From: Bradyrhizobium sp. URHD0069
GTDB lineage: Bacteria; Pseudomonadota; Alphaproteobacteria; Rhizobiales; Xanthobacteraceae
Length of the DNA: 64,000 nt
Direction of reading: 5' to 3'
Assembly (NCBI RefSeq): GCF_000701345.1
Contig: NZ_JNIJ01000005.1
Span: forward strand, 124,001-188,000
Shown here: positions 1-9,149 of the stretch, in pieces
Position numbering within the stretch: position 1 is the stretch's first letter
How the letters are laid out: the number at the start of each line of letters is the position of its first letter
Notes under the pieces: model-generated
Told to the model about the DNA's origin: nothing
What the model saw: only the letters and a program-made list of their open reading frames with translations
The model's database searches: none
Translations under genes and position numbers: made by a program

Positions 1-2
1 TT

Positions 3-47
3 CACCGGCGGATGCAACTGCGCCATTCCGAAAGTGCCAGCCAATGA
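3..47 (+). CDS. C-terminal end of an upstream gene (partial)
   Basis: Frame 3 is open from the window edge and stops at a TGA that overlaps the cysH ATG as ATGA, the usual form of translational coupling. Only 14 residues are visible, ending in HSESASQ, so the sequence alone does not identify the family. In related Bradyrhizobium genomes the gene before cysH is usually a DUF934 protein that follows sulfite reductase. That identity is inferred from context only. Confidence 0.4.
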   Translation, partial: HRRMQLRHSESASQ

Positions 48-784
48 ACGGTGTTGCACACCAGGTGTCGCCGGAGCGCACGGCGCGCCCGCCCGATCCG
101 CCTTCGGCCGAGCAACTCGATCATGCGCTTCGCAACCAGTCGCCGGCCGAGGTGATCGCAACCGCCTTGCGGACCGTCGGCCGTGAGCGTCTGGCTCTGG
201 TCTCATCGTTCGGCACCGAATCGGCGGCCCTGCTCAAGGTAATGGCCGATGTCGATCCGGCCATCCCGGTGATCTTTCTCGACACCGGATGGCTGTTCGA
301 GGAGACGCTTGCCTATCGTGACACCCTGATCGCGACGCTCGGCCTGCGCGACGTTCGTTCGATCAAGCCGCTGGAAGAGACGCTGTCGCGCGAGGATCCC
401 GATCGGGAATTGTGGTTCTCCGATCCCGACGCCTGCTGCCGCATTCGCAAGGTCGAACCGCTCAAGCGCGCCTTGGCGCCGTTCAGCGCATGGATCAACG
501 GGCGCAAGCGTTTTCAGGGCGGTCTCCGTGCCGAGATTGCTGTCGTTGAGGATGACGGCCTCAGGCTGAAATTCAATCCATTCGCAAACGCGTCGCGCGA
601 AGAGATCGAGGCGATCTACACGCTGGCCAATTTGCCGCCGCATCCGCTCGCGGCATCGGGCTATCTCTCGGTCGGCTGCATGCCGTGCACCAGCCGAACC
701 TCGGCGGCCGAAGATGCACGCGCGGGCCGCTGGCGCGGTAGAGCCAAGACGGAATGCGGCATCCATACGGCCAAGACTTCGTAG
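44..784 (+). CDS. cysH: Phosphoadenylyl/adenylyl-sulfate reductase
   Basis: Cytoplasmic enzyme of assimilatory sulfate reduction, 246 aa. It reduces activated sulfate (APS or PAPS) to sulfite using thioredoxin or glutaredoxin. The PAPS-reductase nucleotide loop SSFGTES lies at residues 54-60. A CC pair at 131-132 and CMPC at 212-215 match the four cysteines that hold a [4Fe-4S] cluster in the APS-using bacterial branch, so APS is the likelier substrate. The catalytic cysteine is in ECGIH near residue 238. The start overlaps the stop of the previous gene. The sulfate importer genes follow after 138 nt, which fits a sulfate assimilation locus. The 3' end lies inside a 16-bp tandem duplication. 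Confidence 0.95.
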   Translation: MNGVAHQVSPERTARPPDPPSAEQLDHALRNQSPAEVIATALRTVGRERLALVSSFGTESAALLKVMADVDPAIPVIFLDTGWLFEETLAYRDTLIATLGLRDVRSIKPLEETLSREDPDRELWFSDPDACCRIRKVEPLKRALAPFSAWINGRKRFQGGLRAEIAVVEDDGLRLKFNPFANASREEIEAIYTLANLPPHPLAASGYLSVGCMPCTSRTSAAEDARAGRWRGRAKTECGIHTAKTS

Positions 785-803
785 GATCAAGACTTCGTAG
801 GAT
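772..803 (+). repeat. 16-bp tandem duplication spanning the cysH stop
   Basis: The unit CAAGACTTCGTAGGAT occurs twice without a gap (772-787 and 788-803). The first copy contains the cysH stop codon TAG, and the second is a perfect downstream copy. It looks like a recent slippage or duplication event that leaves the protein unchanged. Confidence 0.9.
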
Positions 804-831
804 AACGACGCTGCAGCGCCGCGAACAATGG

Positions 832-845
832 AACGGAGTTCCGTT
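832..845 (+). promoter_or_regulatory. Palindrome overlapping a -35-like box upstream of the sulfate transporter
   Basis: AACGGA-GT-TCCGTT is a perfect 6-bp inverted repeat with a 2-nt spacer. It overlaps the hexamer TTGACT (844-849), a good -35 candidate. A weak -10 candidate GTTATA lies at about 869-874, with a 19-nt spacing. This arrangement suits a repressor or activator site for sbp-cysTWA. The cognate regulator is not visible here, so the role is inferred. Confidence 0.4.
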
Positions 846-922
846 GACTTGAGGCCGCTTGTTCCCGAGTTATAGCCGTCTGCGTTTGATGACGATCGCC
901 ATCAAGCCGAATGGAGATTGAG

Positions 923-1912
923 ATGGTTCGCCGTATTCTGCCGATCCTCGCCGGACTGCTCTGGGCGAGTTCTGCGTTTGCCGCCGACGTGACGCTGCTC
1001 AACGTATCCTACGATCCGACGCGCGAGCTGTATGCGGATTTCAACAAGGCCTTCGCCGCCGCCTATCAAAAGGAAACCGGCAAGAGCGTCGAGATCAAGC
1101 AGTCGCACGGCGGCTCCGGCTCGCAGGCGCGCGCGGTTATCGACGGCCTGCAGGCCGATGTCGTCACGCTCGCGCTCGCCTACGATATCGACGCCATCGC
1201 CGGCAAGGGTTTGATCCCCCCCGACTGGCAGAAGCGCCTGCCGCTGAATGCCTCGCCCTACACCTCCACCATCGTGTTTCTGGTGCGCAAGGGTAATCCC
1301 AAGGGCATCAAGGATTGGGACGATTTGATTAAATCGGGCGTCAGCGTCATCACGCCTAATCCGAAAACATCCGGAGGCGCGCGCTGGAATTATCTCGCCG
1401 CGTGGGGCTATGCGCTGAAGAAGTACGGCTCCGCCGACAAGGCGAAGCAATTCGTCGGCGACCTCTACAGGAACGTGCCGGTGCTGGACACGGGTGCGCG
1501 CGGCTCGACCGTCACCTTCGTGGAGCGTGCCGTGGGCGACGTGCTGCTGGCCTGGGAAAACGAGGCATTCCTTGCCCAGCGCCAATTCGGCAAGGACAAA
1601 TTCGAGATCGTGTCGCCGCCGCTCTCCATTCTCGCCGAACCCCCGCTGTCCGTGGTCGATAAGGTTGCCGACAAGAAAGGCACTCGCGCGGTTGCCGAGG
1701 CCTATCTCAAATACTGGTATACCAAGGAAGGTCAGGAAATTGCCGCACGCAATTCCTATCGTCCGCGCGATCCTGAGATCGCCAGGGAATACCAGGCGTC
1801 ATTCGCGAAGGTCGAACTGTTCACGATTGACGACGTTTTCGGCGGCTGGACCAAGGCGCAGAAGGAACACTTCGCCGAAGGCGGCGTTTTCGACCAGATC
1901 TATAAGAACTGA
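923..1912 (+). CDS. sbp: Sulfate ABC transporter, periplasmic sulfate-binding protein
   Basis: Periplasmic receptor of the CysTWA sulfate/thiosulfate importer, 329 aa from this start. A signal peptide ([19 protein letters not shown]) precedes mature [18 protein letters not shown], the hallmark N-terminus of the Sbp/CysP family. The ligand-site segment [12 protein letters not shown] follows. An in-frame ATG at 911 exists, but GGAG at 913-916 sits 6 nt before the ATG at 923, so 923 is preferred. It is the first gene of sbp-cysT-cysW-cysA. Sulfate and thiosulfate binders cannot be told apart with certainty from sequence. Confidence 0.95.
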   Translation: MVRRILPILAGLLWASSAFAADVTLLNVSYDPTRELYADFNKAFAAAYQKETGKSVEIKQSHGGSGSQARAVIDGLQADVVTLALAYDIDAIAGKGLIPPDWQKRLPLNASPYTSTIVFLVRKGNPKGIKDWDDLIKSGVSVITPNPKTSGGARWNYLAAWGYALKKYGSADKAKQFVGDLYRNVPVLDTGARGSTVTFVERAVGDVLLAWENEAFLAQRQFGKDKFEIVSPPLSILAEPPLSVVDKVADKKGTRAVAEAYLKYWYTKEGQEIAARNSYRPRDPEIAREYQASFAKVELFTIDDVFGGWTKAQKEHFAEGGVFDQIYKN

Positions 1913-1942
1913 TCTGGCCGAGGGGCGGTAGCAGGGGGCATT

Positions 1943-2779
1943 GTGAGCGCAGCGGGGGGACGACGCAGCACGTTGCCGGGGTTTGGTCTCACCATGGGAC
2001 TAACCCTGACATGGCTCTCCATTATCATCCTGATCCCGCTCGCGGGTCTGTTCCTGAGGACCTTCGAACTAAGCCTCGATCAGTTCTGGGGCATCGTCAC
2101 CAGCCGCCGCACCCTTAATGCGCTGAAGATTTCCTTCGGCCTGGCCTTTGCCGCTGCCGTCGTCAATCTGGTGATGGGACTGATCGTTGTCTGGGCGCTG
2201 GTGCGATACCGCTTTCCGGGACGTCGCATCTTTGATGCCATCGTCGACGTTCCATTCGCGTTGCCGACCGCCGTCGCCGGGGTCGCGCTGACCTCGCTGT
2301 TCGCGCAAACGGGCTGGCTCGGTGCGCCGCTCGCCGAACTCGGCATCAAGGTGGCGTTCACGCCGATCGGAATTTTTATTGCGATGATTTTCATCGGTAT
2401 TCCGTTCGTGGTCCGAACCGTTCAGCCGGTGCTGATCGATCTCGACGCCGAGATCGAGGAAGCCGCCGCCAGTCTCGGGGCCAACCGCTGGCATACCGTC
2501 TCCAAGGTGATCCTGCCGAGCTTGATCCCGGCGCTGCTGACGGGATTTGCGTTGGCCTTCGCGCGCGCCGTCGGCGAGTACGGTTCAGTGATCTTCATTG
2601 CCGGCAATTTGCCGAATGTCTCTGAGATCGCGCCGCTGCTGATCGTGATCCGGCTCTCGGAATTCCGCTATGCGGATGCCACCGCCATCGCCGTCGTGAT
2701 GCTGGTGGCGGCATTCCTGATCATTTTTGCGGTCAATCGAATCCAGCGCTGGGCGCAAACCCGCATTCCCGCGCACTAG
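1943..2779 (+). CDS. cysT: Sulfate ABC transporter permease CysT
   Basis: Inner-membrane permease of the sulfate/thiosulfate importer, 278 aa. It has about six hydrophobic segments and the binding-protein-dependent permease loop EEAAASLGANRWHTVSKVILP at roughly residues 172-192, which docks on CysA. The segment GEYGSVIFIAGN is typical of CysT/CysU. Translation starts at GTG 1943 after a GGGGG-rich ribosome site, and an ATG at 1994 is a less likely alternative. It lies 30 nt after sbp. A palindromic repeat separates it from its partner cysW. Confidence 0.95.
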   Translation: MSAAGGRRSTLPGFGLTMGLTLTWLSIIILIPLAGLFLRTFELSLDQFWGIVTSRRTLNALKISFGLAFAAAVVNLVMGLIVVWALVRYRFPGRRIFDAIVDVPFALPTAVAGVALTSLFAQTGWLGAPLAELGIKVAFTPIGIFIAMIFIGIPFVVRTVQPVLIDLDAEIEEAAASLGANRWHTVSKVILPSLIPALLTGFALAFARAVGEYGSVIFIAGNLPNVSEIAPLLIVIRLSEFRYADATAIAVVMLVAAFLIIFAVNRIQRWAQTRIPAH

Positions 2780-2829
2780 AGATCGACCCATGAACTTGGA
2801 AATGCCGCGGCAACGAGCCTGCTTCACAT

Positions 2830-2925
2830 CTCCCATTGGGAGAGGTCGGATCGCTTTAGCGATCCGGGTGAGGGGTTACGGACTAGCCATAGACCGTACC
2901 CCCTCACCCCATGGAAGTGGGTGCG
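2830..2925. repeat. Intergenic palindromic repeat between cysT and cysW
   Basis: Short inverted repeats are nested here: GGATCGC..GCGATCC at about 2858-2875, and GGTGAGGGGTTACGG paired with CCGTACCCCCTCACC. The form is that of the dispersed non-coding palindromes common in Bradyrhizobium. It fills most of the 177-nt gap inside the cys operon, whose other gaps are much shorter. Confidence 0.7.
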
Positions 2926-2956
2926 CACTGCCGCAGCTGACAAGTTCGGGACGCAG

Positions 2957-3826
2957 ATGAGCGAGCTTCAATCCTACCTGAGTTCAGCACGGGACGATCT
3001 GCGTACCGAGCCCAGACCTGTCCGTATCGTCATCATCGCGATTGCGGTGATCTTCCTGGTCGTCTTTGTCGTGCTGCCGCTTGTCGTGGTGTTTGCGCAG
3101 GCCTTTTCCAAAGGAATCGGCGCCTATCTCTCCGCGCTGTCCGACCCGGAAGCGTGGTCTGCAATAAGGTTGACGCTGTTGGTCGCAGCGATTTCCGTCA
3201 GTCTCAATCTGGTATTCGGTGTGATTGCGGCCTGGGCGATCGCCAAATTCGAGTTTCGCGGCAAGACTTTCCTGATCTCCCTGATCGATCTGCCGTTCTC
3301 GGTCAGCCCGGTGATCTCGGGCCTTGTCTTCGTGCTGCTGTTCGGCGGGCAGGGCTATTGGGGGCCTTGGCTGCAGGCCCATAACATCCAGGTGCTGTTC
3401 GCGGTGCCGGGCATTGCGCTCGCCACCATCTTCGTGACGTTTCCGTTCGTCGCGCGCGCTCTGATCCCGCTGATGCAGGAACAGGGCACGCTGGAGGAGG
3501 AGGCCGCGATCTCGCTCGGCGCGTCAGGCTTGCAGACGTTTTTCCGCGTCACCTTGCCGAATATCAAATGGGGTGTGCTATACGGCGTGCTGTTGTGTAA
3601 CGCGCGCGCGATGGGCGAATTCGGCGCGGTCTCTGTGGTCTCGGGGCATATCCGCGGCGAGACCAACACCATGCCGCTGTTGGTTGAAATCCTCTATAAT
3701 GAATACCAGTTCGTTTCGTCGTTCGCGATTGCCTCCTTGTTGGCGATGCTGGCGCTGATCACGCTGGTGGCGAAAACCATTCTCGAACAACATCTGGACG
3801 AAGGACAACAGCCGCGTGGCGATTGA
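2957..3826 (+). CDS. cysW: Sulfate ABC transporter permease CysW
   Basis: Second inner-membrane permease of the sulfate/thiosulfate importer, 289 aa, forming the channel with CysT. It has a cytoplasmic N-terminus, about six membrane segments and the ABC docking loop [20 protein letters not shown] around residues 182-201. The CysW signature [19 protein letters not shown] follows. The frame opens earlier at 2921, but those codons lie at the edge of the palindromic repeat, so the ATG at 2957 ([10 protein letters not shown]) is chosen. The stop lies 8 nt before the cysA start, so the two are probably translationally coupled. Confidence 0.95.
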   Translation: MSELQSYLSSARDDLRTEPRPVRIVIIAIAVIFLVVFVVLPLVVVFAQAFSKGIGAYLSALSDPEAWSAIRLTLLVAAISVSLNLVFGVIAAWAIAKFEFRGKTFLISLIDLPFSVSPVISGLVFVLLFGGQGYWGPWLQAHNIQVLFAVPGIALATIFVTFPFVARALIPLMQEQGTLEEEAAISLGASGLQTFFRVTLPNIKWGVLYGVLLCNARAMGEFGAVSVVSGHIRGETNTMPLLVEILYNEYQFVSSFAIASLLAMLALITLVAKTILEQHLDEGQQPRGD

Positions 3827-3834
3827 AGTCAAAC

Positions 3835-4881
3835 ATGATTGAAGTCAAGAACATTGTGAAGAAATTCGGCGCGTTTGCCGCGCTCGACGGCGTCGATCTG
3901 AAAGTCGCCGACGGCGAGCTGCTGGCGCTGCTCGGGCCGTCGGGCTCGGGCAAGACCACGCTGCTGCGCATCATCGCGGGGTTGGACTGGCCGGATACCG
4001 GCGAGGTTTCGTTCGACGGCGAAAATGCACTGGCCCACGCCGCCAGCGAGCGCCACGTCGGATTCGTGTTTCAGCACTATGCGCTGTTCCGCCACATGAC
4101 CGTGTTCGAAAACGTCGCGTTCGGCCTGCGGGTGCAGCCGCGCGCGGTTCGCAAGGACGAGGCCGGCATCCGTGCGCGCGTCAAGGAATTGCTGGATCTG
4201 GTGCAGCTCGACTGGCTTTCCAATCGTTATCCGAGCCAGTTGTCCGGCGGCCAGCGCCAGCGCATTGCGCTCGCACGCGCGCTGGCGATCGAGCCGCGCA
4301 TTCTGTTGCTCGATGAACCCTTCGGTGCGCTTGACGCCAAGGTGCGCAAGGAGCTGCGGCAATGGCTGCGCTCGCTGCATCACGAGATCCACGTGACGTC
4401 GATCTTCGTCACCCACGATCAGGAAGAGGCGCTCGAGGTCGCCAACCGGGTGGTGGTGATGGACAAGGGCCGCATCGAGCAGATCGGCACGCCCGGCGAG
4501 GTCTATGACAACCCGGCCACCGCGTTCGTGCATGGCTTCATCGGCGAATCGATCGTGCTGCCGGTCGAGGTTTACGACGGCTGCGTGCGGCTCGGCGGCA
4601 AGCAGCTGAATATTTTGGCGGACGGCGTTTCCCCGGGGCTCTCGAAATTGTTCGTCCGCCGCCACGATATGCAGGTCGGCCCGGCCGGCAGCGGTTCGCT
4701 GGACGGCGCGGTGCGGCATGTGAGGACATTCGGGCCGATCCAGCGTGCCGAAGTCGCCTTGTCGGCGGGCGACGGCGAGACGGTGATCGAGATCGACGCG
4801 CCGCGGGATCGCGAGCTTCAGACCGGCGATATCGTCGGATTGCAGCCCCGCCGCTACCGGATTTTCGCCGCGCAGGAGTAG
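3835..4881 (+). CDS. cysA: Sulfate/thiosulfate ABC transporter ATP-binding protein
   Basis: Cytoplasmic ATPase that drives the CysTW permease, 348 aa. It shows Walker [10 protein letters not shown] (about 33-41), the signature [15 protein letters not shown], Walker [13 protein letters not shown] and the H-loop [12 protein letters not shown]. The C-terminal 110 residues form the TOBE-type regulatory domain of sulfate ATPases. An in-frame TTG at 3823 overlaps the cysW stop, but the ATG at 3835 gives the standard N-terminus [12 protein letters not shown]. It is the last gene of the operon. Confidence 0.96.
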   Translation: MIEVKNIVKKFGAFAALDGVDLKVADGELLALLGPSGSGKTTLLRIIAGLDWPDTGEVSFDGENALAHAASERHVGFVFQHYALFRHMTVFENVAFGLRVQPRAVRKDEAGIRARVKELLDLVQLDWLSNRYPSQLSGGQRQRIALARALAIEPRILLLDEPFGALDAKVRKELRQWLRSLHHEIHVTSIFVTHDQEEALEVANRVVVMDKGRIEQIGTPGEVYDNPATAFVHGFIGESIVLPVEVYDGCVRLGGKQLNILADGVSPGLSKLFVRRHDMQVGPAGSGSLDGAVRHVRTFGPIQRAEVALSAGDGETVIEIDAPRDRELQTGDIVGLQPRRYRIFAAQE

Positions 4882-5105
4882 CTTCCCTGCCGTGGAAGCC
4901 GTACCAATATGGCTGTGATACCCGCGAACAGAGGGTATCTAGTAGTCGCCGCCGTCCGAAATCTTCCACCTCACGGAAAACTGCGTCACCCGCCTCCGGG
5001 GGCGACGACCTCGCAGTTCGGGGCGCCTGGAAAGTCACTGCCGTTCACCATTCAGCCACGGTTGGTATGCAACAACCCGAGCTCAATTTGGGGGAACTTC
5101 GAATC

Positions 5106-5609
5106 ATGCGCGCCGCGGTCGCGATTGTCGGGCTTTTGGTACTGGGCGGCTGCGCGGCCGATGTTGCCACCATCGACCAGCCAACCATGTATCTCAGCAT
5201 GGCCAATGCCGGAGCCAGGCTCGACTCCCAGGCCGCGGCTTCGATGATCTCGCTCTACCGGCAGAACAACGGTCTTGGCGGCGTAGCGGTCGATTCCGAA
5301 CTCACCAAGCTTGCGGAATCGCAGTCGCAGGCGATGGCGAGCCAGAACAAGCTCGACCACGACGTCAAGGCGCCGCTGCCGAAACGCCTGAACGCGGCGG
5401 GATATCCCGCAACGCTGGCGGTCGAGAATGTCTCGGCCGGATATCACACGCTGGCGGAAGCGTTTTCGGGCTGGCGTGACTCGCCCCCGCACCGGGCCAA
5501 TATGCTGAAAAATGGTGTCACAAAATTGGGCATCGCGGCGACTTATGCTCCAAACACCAAGTACAAGGTGTTCTGGACGCTCATTCTTGCTTCATCGGAA
5601 CCACGATAA
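5106..5609 (+). CDS. CAP-domain (SCP/PR1-like) lipoprotein
   Basis: Predicted 167-aa secreted lipoprotein with a single CAP domain. The N-terminus AIVGLLVLGGC carries a lipobox (LGGC), so the mature protein should be lipidated at that cysteine. CAP-family features follow: MISLYRQNNGL, SQAMASQNKLDHD with the conserved His, a second block ENVSAGYHTLAEAFSGWRDS, and PPHRANML. Bacterial CAP proteins are of poorly known biochemical role. The ATG at 5106 is chosen over an in-frame 5067 because it starts the signal peptide directly. It is a single gene between the cys operon and the patatin gene. Confidence 0.88.
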   Translation: MRAAVAIVGLLVLGGCAADVATIDQPTMYLSMANAGARLDSQAAASMISLYRQNNGLGGVAVDSELTKLAESQSQAMASQNKLDHDVKAPLPKRLNAAGYPATLAVENVSAGYHTLAEAFSGWRDSPPHRANMLKNGVTKLGIAATYAPNTKYKVFWTLILASSEPR

Positions 5610-5700
5610 CTGCCGCGTGATCTTGTTCCCTGCTTCAATGATTGACGCCATCGCGAACTGTCGCCACGCTGCACTCGTTCATTGGTATTGATCGACGGTC

Positions 5701-6885
5701 ATGGCGGATATTTCCCATCCTTTGCCCGCAAGGACGCCTGCCAAGGCGCAGCGCGTGCTCGTTCTGCAGGGCGGCGGCGCGCTTGGCTCCTATCAGGCCG
5801 GCGCCTATCAGGCGCTGTGTGACCACGATTTCGAGCCGGAATGGATTGCCGGCATCTCGATCGGCGCCATCAATGCCGCGATTATCGCCGGCAATCCGCG
5901 CGAAAAGCGCGTGAATCGTCTCAACGAATTCTGGGAGATGGTCTCTTCCCCGGTGCCCTGGAATCCCATCACAAAGAGCGACCGCGGGCGTTCCCTTTTC
6001 AACGAGACCAGTGCCGCGTTGATCGCCACGTTCGGCGTCCCCGGCTTTTTCACGCCGCGTTTTCCCCCGGCGCCGCTTTGGCCGCCGGGCAGCCCGCAGT
6101 CGCAAAGCTACTACGACACCACGCCGCTCCGCGCGACGCTGGAGCGTCTGGTCGACTTCGACCGGATCAACGACTTGACGACACGGCTCAGCGTCGGTGC
6201 GGTGAGCGTGACCACCGGCAAGTTCAAGTATTTCGATAATTTCGAGTTCAAGAAGCTGGGCAAGAAATTTGGACCCGAACATATCATGGCGTCCGGCGCG
6301 CTGCCGCCGGGCTTCCCATCCATCATGATTGAAGGCGAACATTTCTGGGATGGCGGCATCGCTTCCAACACGCCGCTCGATTATGTCCTGGATGCCGAAC
6401 TCAGGAACGATCTCCTGATTTTCCAGGTCGATCTGTTCAGCGCGCGCGGCCTTCTGCCGGTTTCGTTGCTTGAAGCCGCCGAGCGCGAGAAAGACATTCG
6501 CTTTTCCAGCCGCACCCGCATGAACACCGACAAGAACCGGAAGATCCACAACACCCGCAAGGCGCTGCGCGAGCTGATGGGCAAGCTGCCCGATGATCTC
6601 AGGAACGACCCGTCGGTCGCGATTCTGTGTGAAGCCGCCAAGGAAAACACCGTCACGGTGGTGCACCTGATCTACCGCAGCAAGAACTACGAATCATCTT
6701 CCAAGGATTACGATTTTTCACGCATCGGCATGATCGAGCACTGGGGCGCGGGCGAGCGCGACGTTCGTCTGTCGATGCGCCACAAGGAATGGCTGGAGCG
6801 GCCGCAATCCGGCGAAACCATGGTGACTTACGATCTTACGGGGGACGACGCCAAAATCCTCGACGGCAAACAGGAGAATAAATGA
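5701..6885 (+). CDS. Patatin-like phospholipase (DUF3734 C-terminus)
   Basis: Predicted serine acyl hydrolase of the patatin family, 394 aa. The oxyanion loop GGGALG is at residues 24-29, the nucleophile elbow GISIG has Ser53, and the catalytic Asp is in DGG (217-219), so the Ser-Asp dyad is complete. The remaining C-terminal region matches the DUF3734 extension found on this branch. No signal peptide is seen. The stop lies 1 nt before the 3-hydroxybutyrate dehydrogenase start, so the two form an operon. This suggests, without proving it, a role in polyhydroxybutyrate or lipid turnover. Confidence 0.9.
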   Translation: MADISHPLPARTPAKAQRVLVLQGGGALGSYQAGAYQALCDHDFEPEWIAGISIGAINAAIIAGNPREKRVNRLNEFWEMVSSPVPWNPITKSDRGRSLFNETSAALIATFGVPGFFTPRFPPAPLWPPGSPQSQSYYDTTPLRATLERLVDFDRINDLTTRLSVGAVSVTTGKFKYFDNFEFKKLGKKFGPEHIMASGALPPGFPSIMIEGEHFWDGGIASNTPLDYVLDAELRNDLLIFQVDLFSARGLLPVSLLEAAEREKDIRFSSRTRMNTDKNRKIHNTRKALRELMGKLPDDLRNDPSVAILCEAAKENTVTVVHLIYRSKNYESSSKDYDFSRIGMIEHWGAGERDVRLSMRHKEWLERPQSGETMVTYDLTGDDAKILDGKQENK

Positions 6886-6886
6886 A

Positions 6887-7675
6887 ATGGGTACATTGAC
6901 AGGCAAGACTGCTGTGGTGACCGGTTCGACCAGCGGCATCGGACTGGCGTATGCGCGCGCCTTCGCAGGCGCCGGCGCCAATATCGTTCTCAACGGCATG
7001 GGCGCGCCCGCCGACATCGAGAAGGAGCGGGCCGGCATCGAGTCCAACTTCAAGGTCAAGGCGGTTCATTCGCCCGCCGACATGACCAAGCCTGCCGAAA
7101 TCGCCGCCATGGTGGCACTGGGGGAAAAGACGTTCGGCTCGGTCGATATTCTCGTCAATAATGCCGGCATTCAGTTCGTATCGCCGATCGAGGAGTTTCC
7201 GATCGACAAATGGGACGCCATCATCGCGATCAATCTGTCGTCGGCGTTTCATAGCATCCGCGCTGCAGTGCCCGGCATGAAGAAGCGCGGCTGGGGCCGC
7301 ATCATCAACACGGCCTCGGCGCATTCACTGGTGGCCTCGCCGTTCAAATCGGCCTACGTGTCGGCCAAGCACGGCATCGCCGGCCTCACCAAGACAGCGG
7401 CGCTGGAGCTTGCGACCTTCAAGATCACCTGCAACTGCATCAGCCCCGGTTATGTCTGGACGCCGCTGGTCGAGAAGCAGATTCCCGACACCATGAAGGC
7501 GCGCAATTTGACCAAGGAGCAGGTCATCAAGGACGTGCTCCTGGAAGCGCAGCCGACCAAGGAGTTCGTCACCTCCGAGCAGGTCGCCGCGCTGGCGCTG
7601 TTTCTCTGCGGCGACGACGCGGCACAGATCACCGGCGCCAATCTCTCGATCGACGGCGGTTGGACCGCGGAGTAG
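6887..7675 (+). CDS. bdhA: 3-Hydroxybutyrate dehydrogenase (SDR)
   Basis: Cytoplasmic NAD-dependent short-chain dehydrogenase of 262 aa. It interconverts D-3-hydroxybutyrate and acetoacetate in polyhydroxybutyrate and ketone body use. The Rossmann loop TGSTSGIG, NNAGIQ, catalytic Ser in NTASAHS and YVSAKHG (Tyr and Lys) are all present. The stretch VSPIEEFPIDKWDAIIAINL and the C-terminal segment QVAALALFLCGDDAAQITG are typical of the BdhA branch. AGGAG sits just before the start. It is translationally coupled to the patatin-like gene. Confidence 0.93.
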   Translation: MGTLTGKTAVVTGSTSGIGLAYARAFAGAGANIVLNGMGAPADIEKERAGIESNFKVKAVHSPADMTKPAEIAAMVALGEKTFGSVDILVNNAGIQFVSPIEEFPIDKWDAIIAINLSSAFHSIRAAVPGMKKRGWGRIINTASAHSLVASPFKSAYVSAKHGIAGLTKTAALELATFKITCNCISPGYVWTPLVEKQIPDTMKARNLTKEQVIKDVLLEAQPTKEFVTSEQVAALALFLCGDDAAQITGANLSIDGGWTAE

Positions 7676-7683
7676 GGCTAAGC

Positions 7684-7773
7684 CCTCATGGTGAGGAGGC
7701 GCGCTTGCGCCGTCTCGAACCATGGCCGGATGAATCTCATCCTTCGAGACGCGGCGCTCCTCAAGATGAGGGG
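7684..7773. repeat. Intergenic repeat (CTCATGGTGAGGAG...CTCATCCTTCGAGACG family)
   Basis: The two halves CTCATGGTGAGGAGGCGC...GTCTCGAACCATG and CATCCTTCGAGACGCGGCGCTCCTC..GATGAG are inverted relatives of each other. Related copies lie at 12650-12749 and 40328-40432. It is non-coding and overlaps the end of the flippase frame on the minus strand. Confidence 0.7.
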
Positions 7774-9149
7774 GAGCTCGCGCGCTTGCCGAACGCCAGC
7801 ACGTGCAAACCAAGCCGCTTCCGCACGATCCAGAACAGCAGCACGGTTTCGAACACGAGCGAGATCGAGGTCGCGGCGGCGGCACCGTGGCCGCCGAAGC
7901 GCGGGATCAGCACGACGCAGAGCACCACGTTCATGACAAAGGCCAACGCATAGGCCAGCGCGCAGATATGCTGGTGGCCGAGCATGTTGAGGAGCCGCTC
8001 GACCGGGCCGATCGCGGAGCGCACCACGAGGCCAATGGCCGCGACAAACATGATGTCGTAGCCGACGACGAATTGCGGCCCGAACAGCCACAAGAGCGGC
8101 TTGCCCAACGCCAGCAGCAGGATGGTTGCGGCGAGCGACGGCCAGAACGTCCATTTGATCGCATGCGCGACATAGGCCGACAGTCGTGCGTTGTCGCCGA
8201 GAGCGTGATACTCGGCGAAACGATGCGCCGTCGTCGCCGACATCGCGTAATGAATGAAGGATACCAGCGCCAGCGTCTTCACCACGGCGAAATAGACGCC
8301 GACTTCTTCGGAGGAGCGAAACTGCTGCAGCACCAGCACGTCGGTGTAGGACAACAGGAGATAGAAACCTTCGACCATCAGGATCGGCAGCGAAATCGCG
8401 AGCCATCCGCGGAAATCGTAAGCCTTGGGGCCCGCCTCGACGTGGCCGGCAAGCCGGCGGTTCAGCACCACCATCTGCCCGATCATGGCGATCCACACCG
8501 CGGCGGCGCTGGCGAGCATCGCAGCGGTGGCGCCGAGATTGAAGCCGAGCGCGAAGGCGCCGGCGGTGATGCCGATGATCAGCGACTGGCGAGCGATGAA
8601 TTGCGGGATCAATCCGAGCCGCATCCAGTCGTGCGAGCGCGCGATGCCGTCCTGTGTGTTGGCGACCACGAACGCCGGCAGCGTGATGCAGCCGATGTAG
8701 AGCGGCAGAACAGTGCTTGCGTCGATCCACGGCGACAACAGTCGTACCACGCCCGCCAGCAGCAGCGAGACAACGGCAGACACGGCAAAAGTCATCCAGC
8801 GGCTGCCGGAGAAAAAGCCACGCAGCAACGCATCTTCGCCACGGGTGCGATATTCGGGTATGATTTTTTGCGCGGACGCCGAGATGCCGAAATCCATCAT
8901 GCTGCCGAGCAGCAAAACCCAGGTCCAGACATAGACGTAGACGCCGTAATCCGAGCCGCCCATCCAGCGCGCGAGCAGGATCTGCGAAAGATAGGCCAGT
9001 GCCGCGCTGAAGACGCGGACCATGAAGACCGTGCCGGCGAGCCGTTTGGTCACCGACGCTTCGCTGGAACCGCCGAGGAGCCCACCCAGCATCGATCGCA
9101 GCCGCGCGGTCGCGCCGGTCGGCATTACTGTTGGGGATTGTGTGTCCAT
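7761..9149 (-). CDS. Flippase / polysaccharide export membrane protein (MATE/MurJ-Wzx superfamily)
   Basis: Polytopic inner-membrane protein of about 462 aa with about 12-14 hydrophobic segments, in the oligosaccharide flippase (RfbX/Wzx) group. Such proteins translocate lipid-linked sugars across the inner membrane. The segment FMVRVFSAALAYLSQILLAR and YGVYVYVWTW near the N-terminus are typical of this group. A GTG at 9176 is possible, but the ATG at 9149 (MDTQSPTVMP) is preferred. No glycosyltransferase or polymerase genes are adjacent, so the substrate is unknown. The final codons run into the intergenic repeat. Confidence 0.85.
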   Translation of the reverse strand: MDTQSPTVMPTGATARLRSMLGGLLGGSSEASVTKRLAGTVFMVRVFSAALAYLSQILLARWMGGSDYGVYVYVWTWVLLLGSMMDFGISASAQKIIPEYRTRGEDALLRGFFSGSRWMTFAVSAVVSLLLAGVVRLLSPWIDASTVLPLYIGCITLPAFVVANTQDGIARSHDWMRLGLIPQFIARQSLIIGITAGAFALGFNLGATAAMLASAAAVWIAMIGQMVVLNRRLAGHVEAGPKAYDFRGWLAISLPILMVEGFYLLLSYTDVLVLQQFRSSEEVGVYFAVVKTLALVSFIHYAMSATTAHRFAEYHALGDNARLSAYVAHAIKWTFWPSLAATILLLALGKPLLWLFGPQFVVGYDIMFVAAIGLVVRSAIGPVERLLNMLGHQHICALAYALAFVMNVVLCVVLIPRFGGHGAAAATSISLVFETVLLFWIVRKRLGLHVLAFGKRASSPSS

